Source: Actinomycetes bacterium
Lineage (GTDB): Bacteria; Actinomycetota; Acidimicrobiia; Acidimicrobiales; JAMCPL01
Reading direction: 5' to 3'
Length of the DNA stretch: 64,000 nt
NCBI GenBank assembly: GCA_021841005.1
Contig: JAKBVZ010000023.1
Span: forward strand, 26,903-90,902
Part shown: piece after piece, positions 20,341 through 30,386 of the stretch
Layout of the letters: each line of letters starts with the position of its first letter
Numbering within the stretch: the stretch's first letter is position 1
Position numbers and translations under genes: made by a program
The notes under the pieces: generated by a model
Seen by the model: the letters and a program-made list of their open reading frames with translations, nothing else
Databases searched by the model: none
What the model was told of the DNA's origin: nothing

Positions 20341-23241
20341 GTGATCAACGTACTGGATCGGGTCCTTCGGGCTGGCGAGGGCAAGAAGGTCAAGCGCCTT
20401 GCTGAGCTGGTCGGCTATGTCAACGAACTCGAGCCGGAGATGGAGGCGTTGTCCGATGAGGAATTGTCCGGGAAAACGGTGGAGTTCCGGGAGCGCCTAG
20501 CCAATGGTGAGTCGCTGGACGACCTTCTTATCGAGGCTTACGCGGTTGTTCGTGAGGCTGCATGGAGGGTGCTGGGCCAGCGTCATTTCGACGTCCAGAT
20601 CATGGGTGGGATGGCCCTTCATTTTGGCTGGATAGCCGAGATGAAGACTGGAGAGGGAAAGACGCTCGCATCCACTCCTCCGGCGTACCTGAACGCGCTG
20701 GCCGGCAAGGGTGTGCACGTGGTTACGGTCAATGACTACCTTGCCAGGCGTGACTCCGAGTGGATGGGTCGGCTCTATAATTTTCTCGGCTTGAGTGTAG
20801 GAAGGGTCTCTCCCGATGTACAGGATTTTGATGACAAGAAGTCCGCGTATGCCTGTGACATCACTTATGGCACCAATACCGAACTCGGGTTCGATTACTT
20901 GCGTGACAATATGGCCAGGTCGCGAGAGACCATGGTGCAGCGGGGCTTTGCTTATGCAATCGTCGACGAAGTAGATTCCATCCTCATTGACGAGGCTCGA
21001 ACGCCGCTTATCATATCGGGACCCGCCATGGACTCCGCCAAGCTCTATTACCAGTTTGCGAACCTTGCTCGTACATTGAAAGCGGATGTCGATTATGAAG
21101 TTGACGAGGAGAAGCGCATTGTCGTGCCGACGGAGTCGGGCATAGAGAAGGTCGAAAAACAGGTCGGACTCGACAACCTTTACGATTCCATCGCAGTCAA
21201 TTACGTGCATCATCTTACCCAGGCACTGCGTGCCAAGGAACTTTATCACAGGGATAAGGATTACCTTGTAGCGGATGGGGAGGTGAAGATTGTCGACGAG
21301 TTCACCGGCAGGGTACTTGAAGGGAGACGCTGGTCAGATGGCCTTCATCAGGCCGTGGAGGCAAAGGAACGGGTGAGGATCAAGGAGGAGAATCATACCT
21401 GGGCCACAGTTACCCTGCAGAACTACTTCCGTATGTACGAAAAGCTTGCAGGGATGACCGGTACGGCATCGAGTGAGGCCGCAGAGTTTGCGAATACCTA
21501 CGGGATGCAGGTTGTATCCATCCCCACCAACGAGCCGATGGTACGAGTTGACCAGCCCGACATCATCTACAAGACCGAGGATGCCAAGTTTGCCGCCGTT
21601 GCCGACGATATAGCCATGCGACACGAGAAGGGACAGCCTGTGTTGGTGGGCACTGCTTCGGTTGCCAAGTCCGAGAAGCTTGCCAGAGTGCTGGAAAGCC
21701 GCGGAATCCCCCACCAGGTACTCAACGCAAAGCATCATGCCAGAGAGGCGGACATAGTGGTGCAGGCCGGGCGTCTCGCAAGCGTGACCGTGGCGACCAA
21801 CATGGCCGGTCGTGGGGTCGACATCCTACTGGGCGGGAATCCTGAAGGATTGGCCGCCCGTGAGGTCGCGGCACGGGGGATAAGCGTCGACAGTGACGAG
21901 TACGGCGCACTTTATGATGAGTATCTGAAGAAATACAAGGAGGCATGCACTGCCGAGGGTGACATCGTGCGCGAGGCCGGTGGGCTGTACGTGCTAGGCA
22001 GTGAGCGCCATGAGAGTCGCAGGATCGATGATCAGTTGCGTGGACGGTCCGGCCGGCAAGGTGATCCGGGAGAGAGCCGTTTCTACCTGTCGCTCGAGGA
22101 CGATCTGATGCGACTCTTTGCCACCGGAGCCATGCAGTGGGTGATGGAACGTGCGTTGCCGGAGGATGTGCCCATAGAGGCGAGGATGGTGACAAAAGCC
22201 ATAGAGAAGGCACAGCGTAACGTAGAGCAGCGTAATGCGGAGATCCGCAAGGATGTACTCAAATACGACGAGGTGCTGAACGAGCAACGCAAAGTGATAT
22301 ATGCCAGGCGTATACAGGTGATCGACAACGAAGATCTGAAGGAGTTCACCAGAGGCCTGCTGGAGGATACTATCCTGGCACTTGTGGAGAGGTACTGCCC
22401 GGGAGATTTCCAGGAGGAGTGGGACACAGAGGGTCTAGTGGCCGAACTCGGCCAGTACTATCCTACGGAGTTCCATCCTGACGATCTGGCCGCTGCCAGG
22501 CATAGTACACACTTGGCCGAGAGTCTCGTGGCTGAAGCTCTCCAATATTACGAATCGCGTGACAATATATTTCCAGGTGGTGCAGGAGATGCAAGGTCTG
22601 TGGAGCGGGAAGTCATGCTGCAGATGATCGACCAGCACTGGAAAGATCATCTCATGGAGATGGATTACCTAAGAGAGGGGATCAATCTCCGCGCGATGGG
22701 GCAGTTGGATCCGCTGGTGGCCTGGCAGGCTGACGGCTACGAGTTGTTCGGGCAGATGATGGACCGGATCAATGATGACTACCTGCGCTACGTTCTGCAC
22801 GTGGATGCCGTGGAAGGTATGGAGGAGGAGCCGGACCTGGCCCAGGTGAGCTACCAGGCGGCAGGTGGGCCGGCTCAGGAACTCGATTCGCTGTCACAAT
22901 CGCTCGCATATGTGAACCAGGGGACGCTTGCCGCGAATGTCACTGCGCCTTTTGCAGGCGCGTTGGACCAGCAGCCAGCGCGGGTGGGAGGAGATGTGGA
23001 AGGAGGGCTATGGGTGGATGGTGGGACAGAGGCTGGGTTGGCCCGCGGCGCAGTTGCCCGCGGCGGGGGGGTGCCGGGAGGTGCTCATGGCAGGACAGCC
23101 GGATCCGGCGAAGGCGCTCCTGCCGGCAGAGATGGCAGGGGAGGCGGCGGCGGGAAGGATGCTAAGGCCAAGCTGGGCCGGAACGACCCCTGCTGGTGCG
23201 GGAGCAACAAGAAGTACAAGTTCTGCCATGGGGCTGGATGA
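20341..23241 (+). CDS. secA: Preprotein translocase ATPase SecA with C-terminal zinc-binding SEC-C motif
   Basis: MKTGEGKTLAS, VDSILIDEARTPLIISG, TNMAGRGVDILLGG, C-terminal CWCGSNKKYKFCHG. Confidence 0.97.
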   Translation: MINVLDRVLRAGEGKKVKRLAELVGYVNELEPEMEALSDEELSGKTVEFRERLANGESLDDLLIEAYAVVREAAWRVLGQRHFDVQIMGGMALHFGWIAEMKTGEGKTLASTPPAYLNALAGKGVHVVTVNDYLARRDSEWMGRLYNFLGLSVGRVSPDVQDFDDKKSAYACDITYGTNTELGFDYLRDNMARSRETMVQRGFAYAIVDEVDSILIDEARTPLIISGPAMDSAKLYYQFANLARTLKADVDYEVDEEKRIVVPTESGIEKVEKQVGLDNLYDSIAVNYVHHLTQALRAKELYHRDKDYLVADGEVKIVDEFTGRVLEGRRWSDGLHQAVEAKERVRIKEENHTWATVTLQNYFRMYEKLAGMTGTASSEAAEFANTYGMQVVSIPTNEPMVRVDQPDIIYKTEDAKFAAVADDIAMRHEKGQPVLVGTASVAKSEKLARVLESRGIPHQVLNAKHHAREADIVVQAGRLASVTVATNMAGRGVDILLGGNPEGLAAREVAARGISVDSDEYGALYDEYLKKYKEACTAEGDIVREAGGLYVLGSERHESRRIDDQLRGRSGRQGDPGESRFYLSLEDDLMRLFATGAMQWVMERALPEDVPIEARMVTKAIEKAQRNVEQRNAEIRKDVLKYDEVLNEQRKVIYARRIQVIDNEDLKEFTRGLLEDTILALVERYCPGDFQEEWDTEGLVAELGQYYPTEFHPDDLAAARHSTHLAESLVAEALQYYESRDNIFPGGAGDARSVEREVMLQMIDQHWKDHLMEMDYLREGINLRAMGQLDPLVAWQADGYELFGQMMDRINDDYLRYVLHVDAVEGMEEEPDLAQVSYQAAGGPAQELDSLSQSLAYVNQGTLAANVTAPFAGALDQQPARVGGDVEGGLWVDGGTEAGLARGAVARGGGVPGGAHGRTAGSGEGAPAGRDGRGGGGGKDAKAKLGRNDPCWCGSNKKYKFCHGAG

Positions 23242-23286
23242 TGGTGGGTCGGGCGGCGGCAGGTCGTAGGGCGGCAGGTTGCAATC

Positions 23287-24399
23287 ATGAATCCGGCTGA
23301 AGCGAGCGCAGCTCTTGCTGGCTTGGCGGCCAGGCTGGGTGAGGCTGAAGTATATATGGGTCTGGACAGGTTGCGTGCCCGAAAGGAAGAGCTGGACAGG
23401 GCGGTATGTGATACACACCTGTGGGATGACCCCGATCATGCAAAAATGGTCACCAGTGATCTCGCCGGAGTCGAGGACGATATTGCTATCCTGGATGATC
23501 TGCGCAGGAGGCTGGAGGACTCGGAGACATTACTTGCACTGGTCCGGGAAACTGGTGACAACTGGATGGATCCGGAATTGCCTGCCGCCCTGGAGGATAT
23601 TGATCATCGGTTGGCCGAGTTGGAGATACGCTCCCTGCTCTCGGGTGAGCACGATGCGCTGGATGCCGTCGTAGAGCTTCACGCTGGGGCGGGCGGAACG
23701 GATGCTCAGGACTGGTGCGAGATGCTCATGAGAATATATATCCGGTGGGCTGAACGTAACGGTTTCGGGGTGGAGGTGGACGAGGTGACCGAGGGGCAGG
23801 AGGCCGGGCTTCTCTCGGCAACTTTCATCATAAAGGGACGCTATGCATATGGGATGCTCTCTGCAGAGAGGGGTGTGCACAGACTGGTCAGGATCTCTCC
23901 TTTTGATTCGCAGCACCGGAGGCACACCAGCTTTGCCTCCCTCGACGTAGTGCCTTTCCTAGAGGACATCCCGGAGGTGGAAATTGACGAGAAGGAGTTG
24001 CGGGTGGATACATACCGATCGGCCGGCGCAGGCGGGCAGCATGTCAACAAGACGGATTCTGCTGTCAGGCTGACCCACTTGCCCACCGGCCTGGTTGTGA
24101 CCTGCCAGAACCAGCGCAGCCAGCATCAGAACAAGGCGCGTGCCCTGCAGATCCTTGCAGCCCGGTTGGCGGAGCGCATCCGTGAAGAACGCCGCCGGGA
24201 GATGGATTCTCTGGCCGGTCCGAAAGAGGAGGTTGCCTGGGGGAGCCAGATACGGTCGTATACGCTGGCTCCATTCCAGCTTGTCAAGGATCACCGGACG
24301 CAGGAGGAGACCGGTAATGTCGAAGCTGTTCTGGATGGGGACATATCCAGGTTCATAGAGGCCGAATTGAGGCGCCGGCGATCTACCGCATCCGCTTGA
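23287..24399 (+). CDS. prfB: Peptide chain release factor 2
   Basis: GGQ motif (SAGAGGQHVNKTDSAVR), SPFDS recognition tripeptide; uninterrupted ORF (no programmed frameshift). Confidence 0.96.
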   Translation: MNPAEASAALAGLAARLGEAEVYMGLDRLRARKEELDRAVCDTHLWDDPDHAKMVTSDLAGVEDDIAILDDLRRRLEDSETLLALVRETGDNWMDPELPAALEDIDHRLAELEIRSLLSGEHDALDAVVELHAGAGGTDAQDWCEMLMRIYIRWAERNGFGVEVDEVTEGQEAGLLSATFIIKGRYAYGMLSAERGVHRLVRISPFDSQHRRHTSFASLDVVPFLEDIPEVEIDEKELRVDTYRSAGAGGQHVNKTDSAVRLTHLPTGLVVTCQNQRSQHQNKARALQILAARLAERIREERRREMDSLAGPKEEVAWGSQIRSYTLAPFQLVKDHRTQEETGNVEAVLDGDISRFIEAELRRRRSTASA

Positions 24400-24764
24400 C
24401 CGGCTCAGTTGCTTCGCGAGCGGCACTCGATTCCTGCTTGGCGGCTGGGTGCAGGTGCTTAGATGGTGATGCTGGGTTCAATCGCCTCACGACTGGCACC
24501 CAGTCTTCGCTGGTCGGCGCCATGGCGCTGCAACCCGCTGGGGGATTCCGGGTGGGGGATTCCGGAGATAAGCCCGAGGATGGAAATAAAAATAAATAAG
24601 CCGCCTATCCATGCACTGTTGTTGCGGGGCTGGTATACTGTGAACCGTTGCCCGGATGTACCCTTAACCGGCTGGTGGACGGCTAGGGTCAGGGTCGGCG
24701 GAGGCTATGCAATTGTTGGAGCCGATGGGGCTGCCAACGGTATGGCGGTGTAAATAAATCAATT

Positions 24765-25514
24765 ATGATTACCCTCGAAAACGTTACAAAGGTTTATAAG
24801 ACCGGCACGGTAGCAGTAAAGGACCTCACCTTTGAAATCACAAAAGGCGAGTTCGTCTTTATTGTGGGTGCTTCCGGTGCGGGCAAGAGCACCTTGATGT
24901 CGTTGATACTGCGGGAAGAGTTGCCCGATAAGGGGAGGATCTGGGTCGCGGGCAGGGATCTCGCCCGGTTGCCGCATTGGCGGGTGCCGTACTTGCGCCG
25001 CAATATCGGCTGCGTGTTCCAGGACTTCAGGTTGCTGTCCAATAAAACCGTCTTCGAGAATGTGGCCTTTGCGCTTCAGGTCATAGGCAGGCCGCGCCAT
25101 CAGATCGAAAGGCAGGTACCCCAAGTACTTGAGCTGGTAGGTCTCAGGAACAAGATGCGGGATTTGCCCGAAGAGCTGTCAGGCGGGGAACAGCAGCGGG
25201 TGGCGATCGCCCGGGCGTTCGTGAACAGGCCGCTCATTTTGATTGCCGACGAGCCGACGGGCAACCTTGATCCTACTACCAGTAAAGGCATCGTGCAGTT
25301 GCTGGACCGGGTCAATAAGACCGGCACCACCGTAGTGGTGGCAACTCATGACGCGAGCATAGTGAACACCATGAGGAAGAGGGTTCTGGAACTCGATAAT
25401 GGCGAGGTGGTGCGTGACCAGTCGAGAGGAGTCTACGATGTAGAGCTCGAGGATTCCTCAGTGCAACCGGTAGGCGCCCGGTCGAAGGGTAGGCGAGGGA
25501 CGGTACTCCGTTGA
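24765..25514 (+). CDS. ftsE: Cell division ATP-binding protein FtsE
   Basis: Walker [24 protein letters not shown]; followed by ftsX. Confidence 0.95.
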   Translation: MITLENVTKVYKTGTVAVKDLTFEITKGEFVFIVGASGAGKSTLMSLILREELPDKGRIWVAGRDLARLPHWRVPYLRRNIGCVFQDFRLLSNKTVFENVAFALQVIGRPRHQIERQVPQVLELVGLRNKMRDLPEELSGGEQQRVAIARAFVNRPLILIADEPTGNLDPTTSKGIVQLLDRVNKTGTTVVVATHDASIVNTMRKRVLELDNGEVVRDQSRGVYDVELEDSSVQPVGARSKGRRGTVLR

Positions 25515-25593
25515 GGTTCCATGCCGCACCAGAGGAGACCGCAGATGAGACTGCGAAGGATGCCGGTGCCGGCAGTGCTCCCATGGCGTATGG

Positions 25594-25695
25594 GGTGTTG
25601 CCGAGGGTCAGTGCTAGGCCGGTGCGCAGCTGCGGGAATTGCGCTACCTGGTGCCGTAGGTGTTGCCGAGGGTCAGTGCTAGGCCGGTGCGCAGC
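25594..25695 (+). repeat. 37-bp perfect direct repeat (two copies) between ftsE and ftsX
   Basis: GGTGTTGCCGAGGGTCAGTGCTAGGCCGGTGCGCAGC at 25594-25630 and 25659-25695. Confidence 0.95.
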
Positions 25696-25736
25696 ATGAT
25701 CGGAAGGGAAGGGAGTGTAGCGGTCAGGAGGGGTAT

Positions 25737-26627
25737 GTGGCTGTACCTATGAACTTTGTGGCACGGGAAGCGGGCAGCAACCTCTGGCGGAATCGCTTGA
25801 TGACCGTGGCTGCAATATTGACCGTGGCTGTTTCGCTTTCGCTGGTAGGAGCGGCACTCTTCCTGCGCCAGGGTGTATCGAATGCCACTACCGAGTGGCA
25901 GCACGGAGTCAGCGTGATTGTATGGTTCCATCCTAGCTCCTCGATAACAGAGCAGCGTGCGGTCGGTGACGAGCTTACCCAGCTCTCTTACGTGAAGTCG
26001 TGCACCTATAGGACCCAGACTGACAACTACAACCAGGGTAAGAGGTACCTGAACGGCTTGCTGGGGTCGGCCAGCAGTGCAGTCACGCCGGCCGTCACGC
26101 CGGCTTCAGATAATTGTGTCCTGAAAAATCCGGATGAAGCCGGAGCCATTGCAGCCGCTTTCCGTAACCAGCCGGGCGTTCGCAATGTCAGCTATCCCAG
26201 CCAGGCCATACACAATATGGAGAATATTACCCGTACTGTCCAGCTTGCCTTCCTTATCGTTGCGCTTGTCCTGCTGGCATCTGCATCGGCGCTTATTGTC
26301 AATACGATAAGACTGGCTATCTTCTCGCGCCGCAAGGAGGTGTCGGTGATGAAGCTCGTAGGAGCCACCAACTGGTTCATCCGGATACCTTTTATGCTGG
26401 AGGGCCTAGTGCAAGGGGTAGCGGGAGCGGTGGTGGCTGGCTTGGTCGTGCTGGGACTCAACTGGAGGTTGAACGCCGCCAGCGCCGGGCACTTTACAAG
26501 CACCCTTTACAAGATGAGGCTGACGGGGGGAGAGGTGGTCTTGATAATCGTCGCCGTCGGTATCGTCGGGCTGCTGGTCGGGACATTGGGATCTGCATTT
26601 GCAATAAGGCGGTTCCTGGACACCTGA
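25737..26627 (+). CDS. ftsX: Cell division permease FtsX
   Basis: REAGSNLWRNRLMTVAAILTVAVSLSLVGAALF, RRKEVSVMKLVGATNWFIRIPFMLEG. Confidence 0.94.
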   Translation: MAVPMNFVAREAGSNLWRNRLMTVAAILTVAVSLSLVGAALFLRQGVSNATTEWQHGVSVIVWFHPSSSITEQRAVGDELTQLSYVKSCTYRTQTDNYNQGKRYLNGLLGSASSAVTPAVTPASDNCVLKNPDEAGAIAAAFRNQPGVRNVSYPSQAIHNMENITRTVQLAFLIVALVLLASASALIVNTIRLAIFSRRKEVSVMKLVGATNWFIRIPFMLEGLVQGVAGAVVAGLVVLGLNWRLNAASAGHFTSTLYKMRLTGGEVVLIIVAVGIVGLLVGTLGSAFAIRRFLDT

Positions 26628-26753
26628 ATCGCTGCGGCAGCTGACCAGCCTGCACCGGCAATCCACGAAACATCCTCGAAACATTCTCTTCACCTGAAGG
26701 TAACCTGCTGGCAATCCGCCCGAAACTTTCAAGTGCTTTAATGAAATCGACTC

Positions 26754-26885
26754 ACTGTAGAGGCGTGTCTAGGGTTCCGTTGCAGGGCATTTCCTGCAGG
26801 TCTGGTCCGAGAGGCACAGGTGATCGATGACTTTCCATCCTCACTCCACGGCGGGATAAAAGCCCGGGAGATCGCTGAGAACAGT
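26754..26885 (+). promoter_or_regulatory. Guanidine-I (ykkC) riboswitch
   Basis: Conserved core CTAGGGTTCCG ... GGTCTGGTCCGAGAGGCAC ... CACGGCGGGATAAAAGCCCGGGAGA; possible closing pairs ACTGT (26754-26758)/ACAGT (26881-26885). Confidence 0.93.
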
Positions 26886-26930
26886 TGCTGCTCGGCGAGA
26901 TGCCGGGCAGCCCGATTAGTGGAGGTTAGC

Positions 26931-28049
26931 ATGATGCCGGAATTATCATATGGAAGGTACGGACCGGAAGCGGCGAGAGCGGTTGAAGCGGAGAGCCATC
27001 TTCCTTCCACCCAGTATGAGCTGGAGGTGGCAAGAGGGCTGGAGCTGGGACTTCCAGGTGCAGACAGTATTGTGGACAGGAGGATACCCACCTTTTCCCG
27101 GGGAGAACTCCCTCACTTCGCCGGAATCAACACTTTTTTGAAGGCTCCATACCTGGAAGACGTGCGTTCCTGTGGTGAATATGATGTTGCCATACTGGGT
27201 GTGCCCTTTGATGGTGGCACAACTTACCGGTCGGGGACCCGTTTCGGACCCCAAGGCATACGTAAGATATCTGCATTGTATGGTCCTTACAGCTTCGAAC
27301 TCGGCGTGGATCTGAGAGAGTCGATCACCATGTGTGATCTCGGTGATGTATTCACCATACCGGCAAATATCGAGAAGACCTTCGACCAGATCACCAAGGC
27401 AATATCGCATGTCTATTCTTCGGGAACTTTCCCGGTGGTGCTGGGAGGTGATCATTCCATCGGGTTTCCGACGACCAGAGGGGTCGCCCGCCACCTGGAC
27501 GGAAATCTTGGGATCATCCATTTTGACAGGCATGTGGATACCCAGGACACGGATCTGGACGAGCGCATGCACACCACGCCGTGGTTTCACGCTACGGATA
27601 TTCCGAATGTGCCACCGAAGAACCTGGTCCAGTTGGGGATTGGAGGATGGCAGGCTCCGCGTCCGGGAGTGAAGATCGGTCGGGAACGGGGTACCACGAT
27701 TATGACGGTAAACGATTGCGTGGAGATGGGTATCGAGGCAGCGGCCGAGCGTGCCCTCGAGGTTGCCTGGGAGGGAGCGGAGGCGGTATGGCTGTCCTTT
27801 GACATTGACTGCCTGGATGCAGCTTTCGTGCCGGGGACCGGCTGGCCTGAGCCAGGAGGATTCCTTCCCCGAGAGGTGCTCAGATTGATCCAGCTGATTG
27901 CCCAAAAGCCGTTGGCGGGGATCGAGATTGTCGAGTGTTCCCCGCCTTACGACAACGCGGAAATCACCTCGCTCATGGCTACAAGAGTCATATGTGACAC
28001 CCTCGGTTGCTTGGTAAGGGCAGGGCACCTGCCGGGAAGGGGGAACTGA
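26931..28049 (+). CDS. Ureohydrolase (agmatinase/arginase family), candidate Ni-dependent guanidine hydrolase (GdmH-like)
   Basis: VLGGDHSIGFPTTRG, IIHFDRHVDTQDTDLDERMHT, SFDIDCLDAAFVPGTGWPEPGGF; SD GGAGG at 26921-26925; listed ORF start 26820 lies inside the riboswitch. Confidence 0.88.
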   Translation: MMPELSYGRYGPEAARAVEAESHLPSTQYELEVARGLELGLPGADSIVDRRIPTFSRGELPHFAGINTFLKAPYLEDVRSCGEYDVAILGVPFDGGTTYRSGTRFGPQGIRKISALYGPYSFELGVDLRESITMCDLGDVFTIPANIEKTFDQITKAISHVYSSGTFPVVLGGDHSIGFPTTRGVARHLDGNLGIIHFDRHVDTQDTDLDERMHTTPWFHATDIPNVPPKNLVQLGIGGWQAPRPGVKIGRERGTTIMTVNDCVEMGIEAAAERALEVAWEGAEAVWLSFDIDCLDAAFVPGTGWPEPGGFLPREVLRLIQLIAQKPLAGIEIVECSPPYDNAEITSLMATRVICDTLGCLVRAGHLPGRGN

Positions 28050-28052
28050 GCA

Positions 28053-29597
28053 ATGACAATGATCAGCGACAAGTTTCCTTCCCAAGTCGATGGAGCCAGT
28101 GTAGCGGTAGGAGAACAGCCCGACGATGCGCATGTGAGGTTGCATCGCAATAGGGCAGGACATGGACATGTGGTGGCACAAGGCATAATAGCCAATGGTC
28201 CCTTGCTCTGCATGGGGGCGGTACTGACATCTGCCGCCATCTATGCGCAGGGTGCGCTTCCTCTTGCTTACCTGCTCGGTGCAGGGCTGGTATGGTTGTG
28301 GGTCAATACTCCGATGCAGTACTCGAAGAAGCTGGCCAGCTCGGGAGGAATGTTCTATTTTGTCAGCAAGGGAGCCGGTACTTACCTGGGGTACCTCGCA
28401 GGATTGTGCTATGCGCTCTACTATACAGCGTTTCTGGCTGGTGGAGCAGTCTACTTTGCGGTGATGGTGCAGTCAATGCTGGCGCAGTTTGGGGTACATT
28501 CCGTACCAGGATGGCTCTGGGTGCCTTTGACGCTGGCTATAATTGTACCTCCCGGGATACTCGTATACAGAGGAGTGCTGCCCTCATTGCGGTATGGGAT
28601 AATTGCCGGCCTAGTGGAGATCCTGCTGATGCTGATTACCAGTATTGTCATCGTGGCATTGGCAGGGCATAACAACACGGCGAGCGTGTTTACGCCGGCC
28701 TTCGCAAAGACTGGCATGTCAGGGATAGGAGTGGGCTTGCTACTTGCAGCTTTCGGGATGTCCGGATCGACGGCGACCATCTTCCTGGGCCATGAGGCCA
28801 AGCTCCCTCATCATGCTGTACGCAGAGGGCTGGTGCTTTCCACCGCAGCGGTGGCGGTCATCATGGTCTTTGTTGCTTACGCTCTTACCATCGGATGGGG
28901 TCCCACTCATATGGCGACGTTTGCAAACTCCAGCATTCCTGGATTGCTCGTGATTCACAAGTATATGGGCAGCGGCGTGGAACTGGTGATCGCAGTGTTC
29001 ATGGCAAACAGTATCGCCAGCGCCATTATCGCATCTACGCTGGTGGTGAGCCGGGTAACGCATGTGATGTCCATGGCGGGCCTGTTCCCGAAACGCTTCA
29101 AGGAAGTGGACCAAAAGAGCGGCACGCCGAGGGCGGCCGTACTTGCCTGCCTGGGAACCGCTGCAGCTGGTGCAATTGTCGCAGGGATGATCTGGGGACC
29201 GGTGACGGCTTTTACCGTGCTGATACTTGTAGCTACAATGGGAGAATTTGTAGGGCATATCCTTGGCAATCTCGCACTGCCATTTTTTGCTCATAGCCGG
29301 CACATGGTACGTGTTGTGGTACATGTTGTATTGCCCATGTTTTCTCTCGTCACAATCGGAATCGGGATCTTTTATACCTTTTTCCCGGTGGTGGTACCGC
29401 TCATCTGGGGACCGGTCATATTTCTGATAGGACTTGGCCTGGGAACGGTATTTTACCTCTTCAAGCATATGTCTACGGATGCCGAAGGTCGTGCAGCGTT
29501 GAAGGCGCTCGTATCCAGGTTGGGCCTGGATACGGGGGACGGGATGGGTTCACCTGTTGTGCCGTCCTTACCGCACTGTGCCAGCGTACAGGAGTAG
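28053..29597 (+). CDS. APC family amino acid/amine permease, candidate guanidine importer
   Basis: About 12 TM; SSGGMFYFVSKGAGTYLGYLAG APC-like block; 3-nt gap to preceding ureohydrolase. Confidence 0.85.
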   Translation: MTMISDKFPSQVDGASVAVGEQPDDAHVRLHRNRAGHGHVVAQGIIANGPLLCMGAVLTSAAIYAQGALPLAYLLGAGLVWLWVNTPMQYSKKLASSGGMFYFVSKGAGTYLGYLAGLCYALYYTAFLAGGAVYFAVMVQSMLAQFGVHSVPGWLWVPLTLAIIVPPGILVYRGVLPSLRYGIIAGLVEILLMLITSIVIVALAGHNNTASVFTPAFAKTGMSGIGVGLLLAAFGMSGSTATIFLGHEAKLPHHAVRRGLVLSTAAVAVIMVFVAYALTIGWGPTHMATFANSSIPGLLVIHKYMGSGVELVIAVFMANSIASAIIASTLVVSRVTHVMSMAGLFPKRFKEVDQKSGTPRAAVLACLGTAAAGAIVAGMIWGPVTAFTVLILVATMGEFVGHILGNLALPFFAHSRHMVRVVVHVVLPMFSLVTIGIGIFYTFFPVVVPLIWGPVIFLIGLGLGTVFYLFKHMSTDAEGRAALKALVSRLGLDTGDGMGSPVVPSLPHCASVQE

Positions 29598-29621
29598 AAC
29601 CTCGATTGATGGATGTAAACT

Positions 29622-29924
29622 ATGAGGCTTAGCCCGCACGAACAAGAGCGGCTCATGATATACCTGGCTGCGATAGTTGCTCGTGATCGCCGCGAACGCG
29701 GCCTCGAGCTCAATTACCCTGAAGCAGTCGCCTTGCTCTCCTCTTTTGTACTCGAAGCGGCTCGTGACGGGCAGTCGGTGGCTGACTTGATGGAGCGAGG
29801 TAGGCATGTGCTGGGCCGCGAGGACGTAATGGAAGGTGTACCCGAGATGATACCCGAGATGCAGATCGAGGCAACTTTTCCAGATGGGACAAAGCTTGTG
29901 ACCCTGCACTGGCCGATACAATAG
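29622..29924 (+). CDS. ureA: Urease gamma subunit
   Basis: [40 protein letters not shown] ... [28 protein letters not shown]. Confidence 0.96.
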   Translation: MRLSPHEQERLMIYLAAIVARDRRERGLELNYPEAVALLSSFVLEAARDGQSVADLMERGRHVLGREDVMEGVPEMIPEMQIEATFPDGTKLVTLHWPIQ

Positions 29925-29926
29925 AT

Positions 29927-30319
29927 GTGCGGCGTAGAGCGTGCATGCCGGATGGAAGGTGGTGGAATGTGATACCTGGTGAGGTGCTGGTGGGCGATAC
30001 TCCCGTTACGATTAATTGTGGCTGTCCGAGCATCCGATTGACGGTGCGCAATAATGGTGACCGTCCTGTGCAGGTTGGTTCACACTACCATTTCAGCGAG
30101 GCAAATCCGGCCCTGGATTTTGATCGGGATGCTTCCTGGGGAAAGCGGCTCAATATACCTGCCGGCACTTCGGTCCGTTTCGAACCGGGGATATCCAGGG
30201 AGGTGGAACTCATTCCGCTGTCGGGTGGAAGGGTGGTTCCAGGACTCCGGGGGATGTGCGGCGGGCCTTTGGACGATCGAGTGGATACTCATACGAGCAA
30301 CCGAGGGTGGTCTGAGTGA
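29927..30319 (+). CDS. ureB: Urease beta subunit (true start probably internal at IPGEVLVGD)
   Basis: [52 protein letters not shown]. Confidence 0.95.
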   Translation: MRRRACMPDGRWWNVIPGEVLVGDTPVTINCGCPSIRLTVRNNGDRPVQVGSHYHFSEANPALDFDRDASWGKRLNIPAGTSVRFEPGISREVELIPLSGGRVVPGLRGMCGGPLDDRVDTHTSNRGWSE

Positions 30320-30386
30320 TGCTCGAGAGACGGTACCGGCGTGGTGGCCATGCTGGCCACACGGTGCTGAAGGATGCCGGTGACCC

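Noticed and set aside
20497-21249. 250-aa minus-strand ORF
   Set aside because: Antisense to secA
23287-23400. Programmed +1 frameshift in prfB
   Set aside because: ORF is uninterrupted; no internal in-frame UGA slip site
26820-26930. N-terminal extension of the ureohydrolase ORF
   Set aside because: Overlaps the riboswitch core; start at 26931 has a good SD
26946-28181. 411-aa minus-strand ORF opposite the ureohydrolase
   Set aside because: Shadow ORF antisense to a well-supported conserved gene; no recognisable motifs
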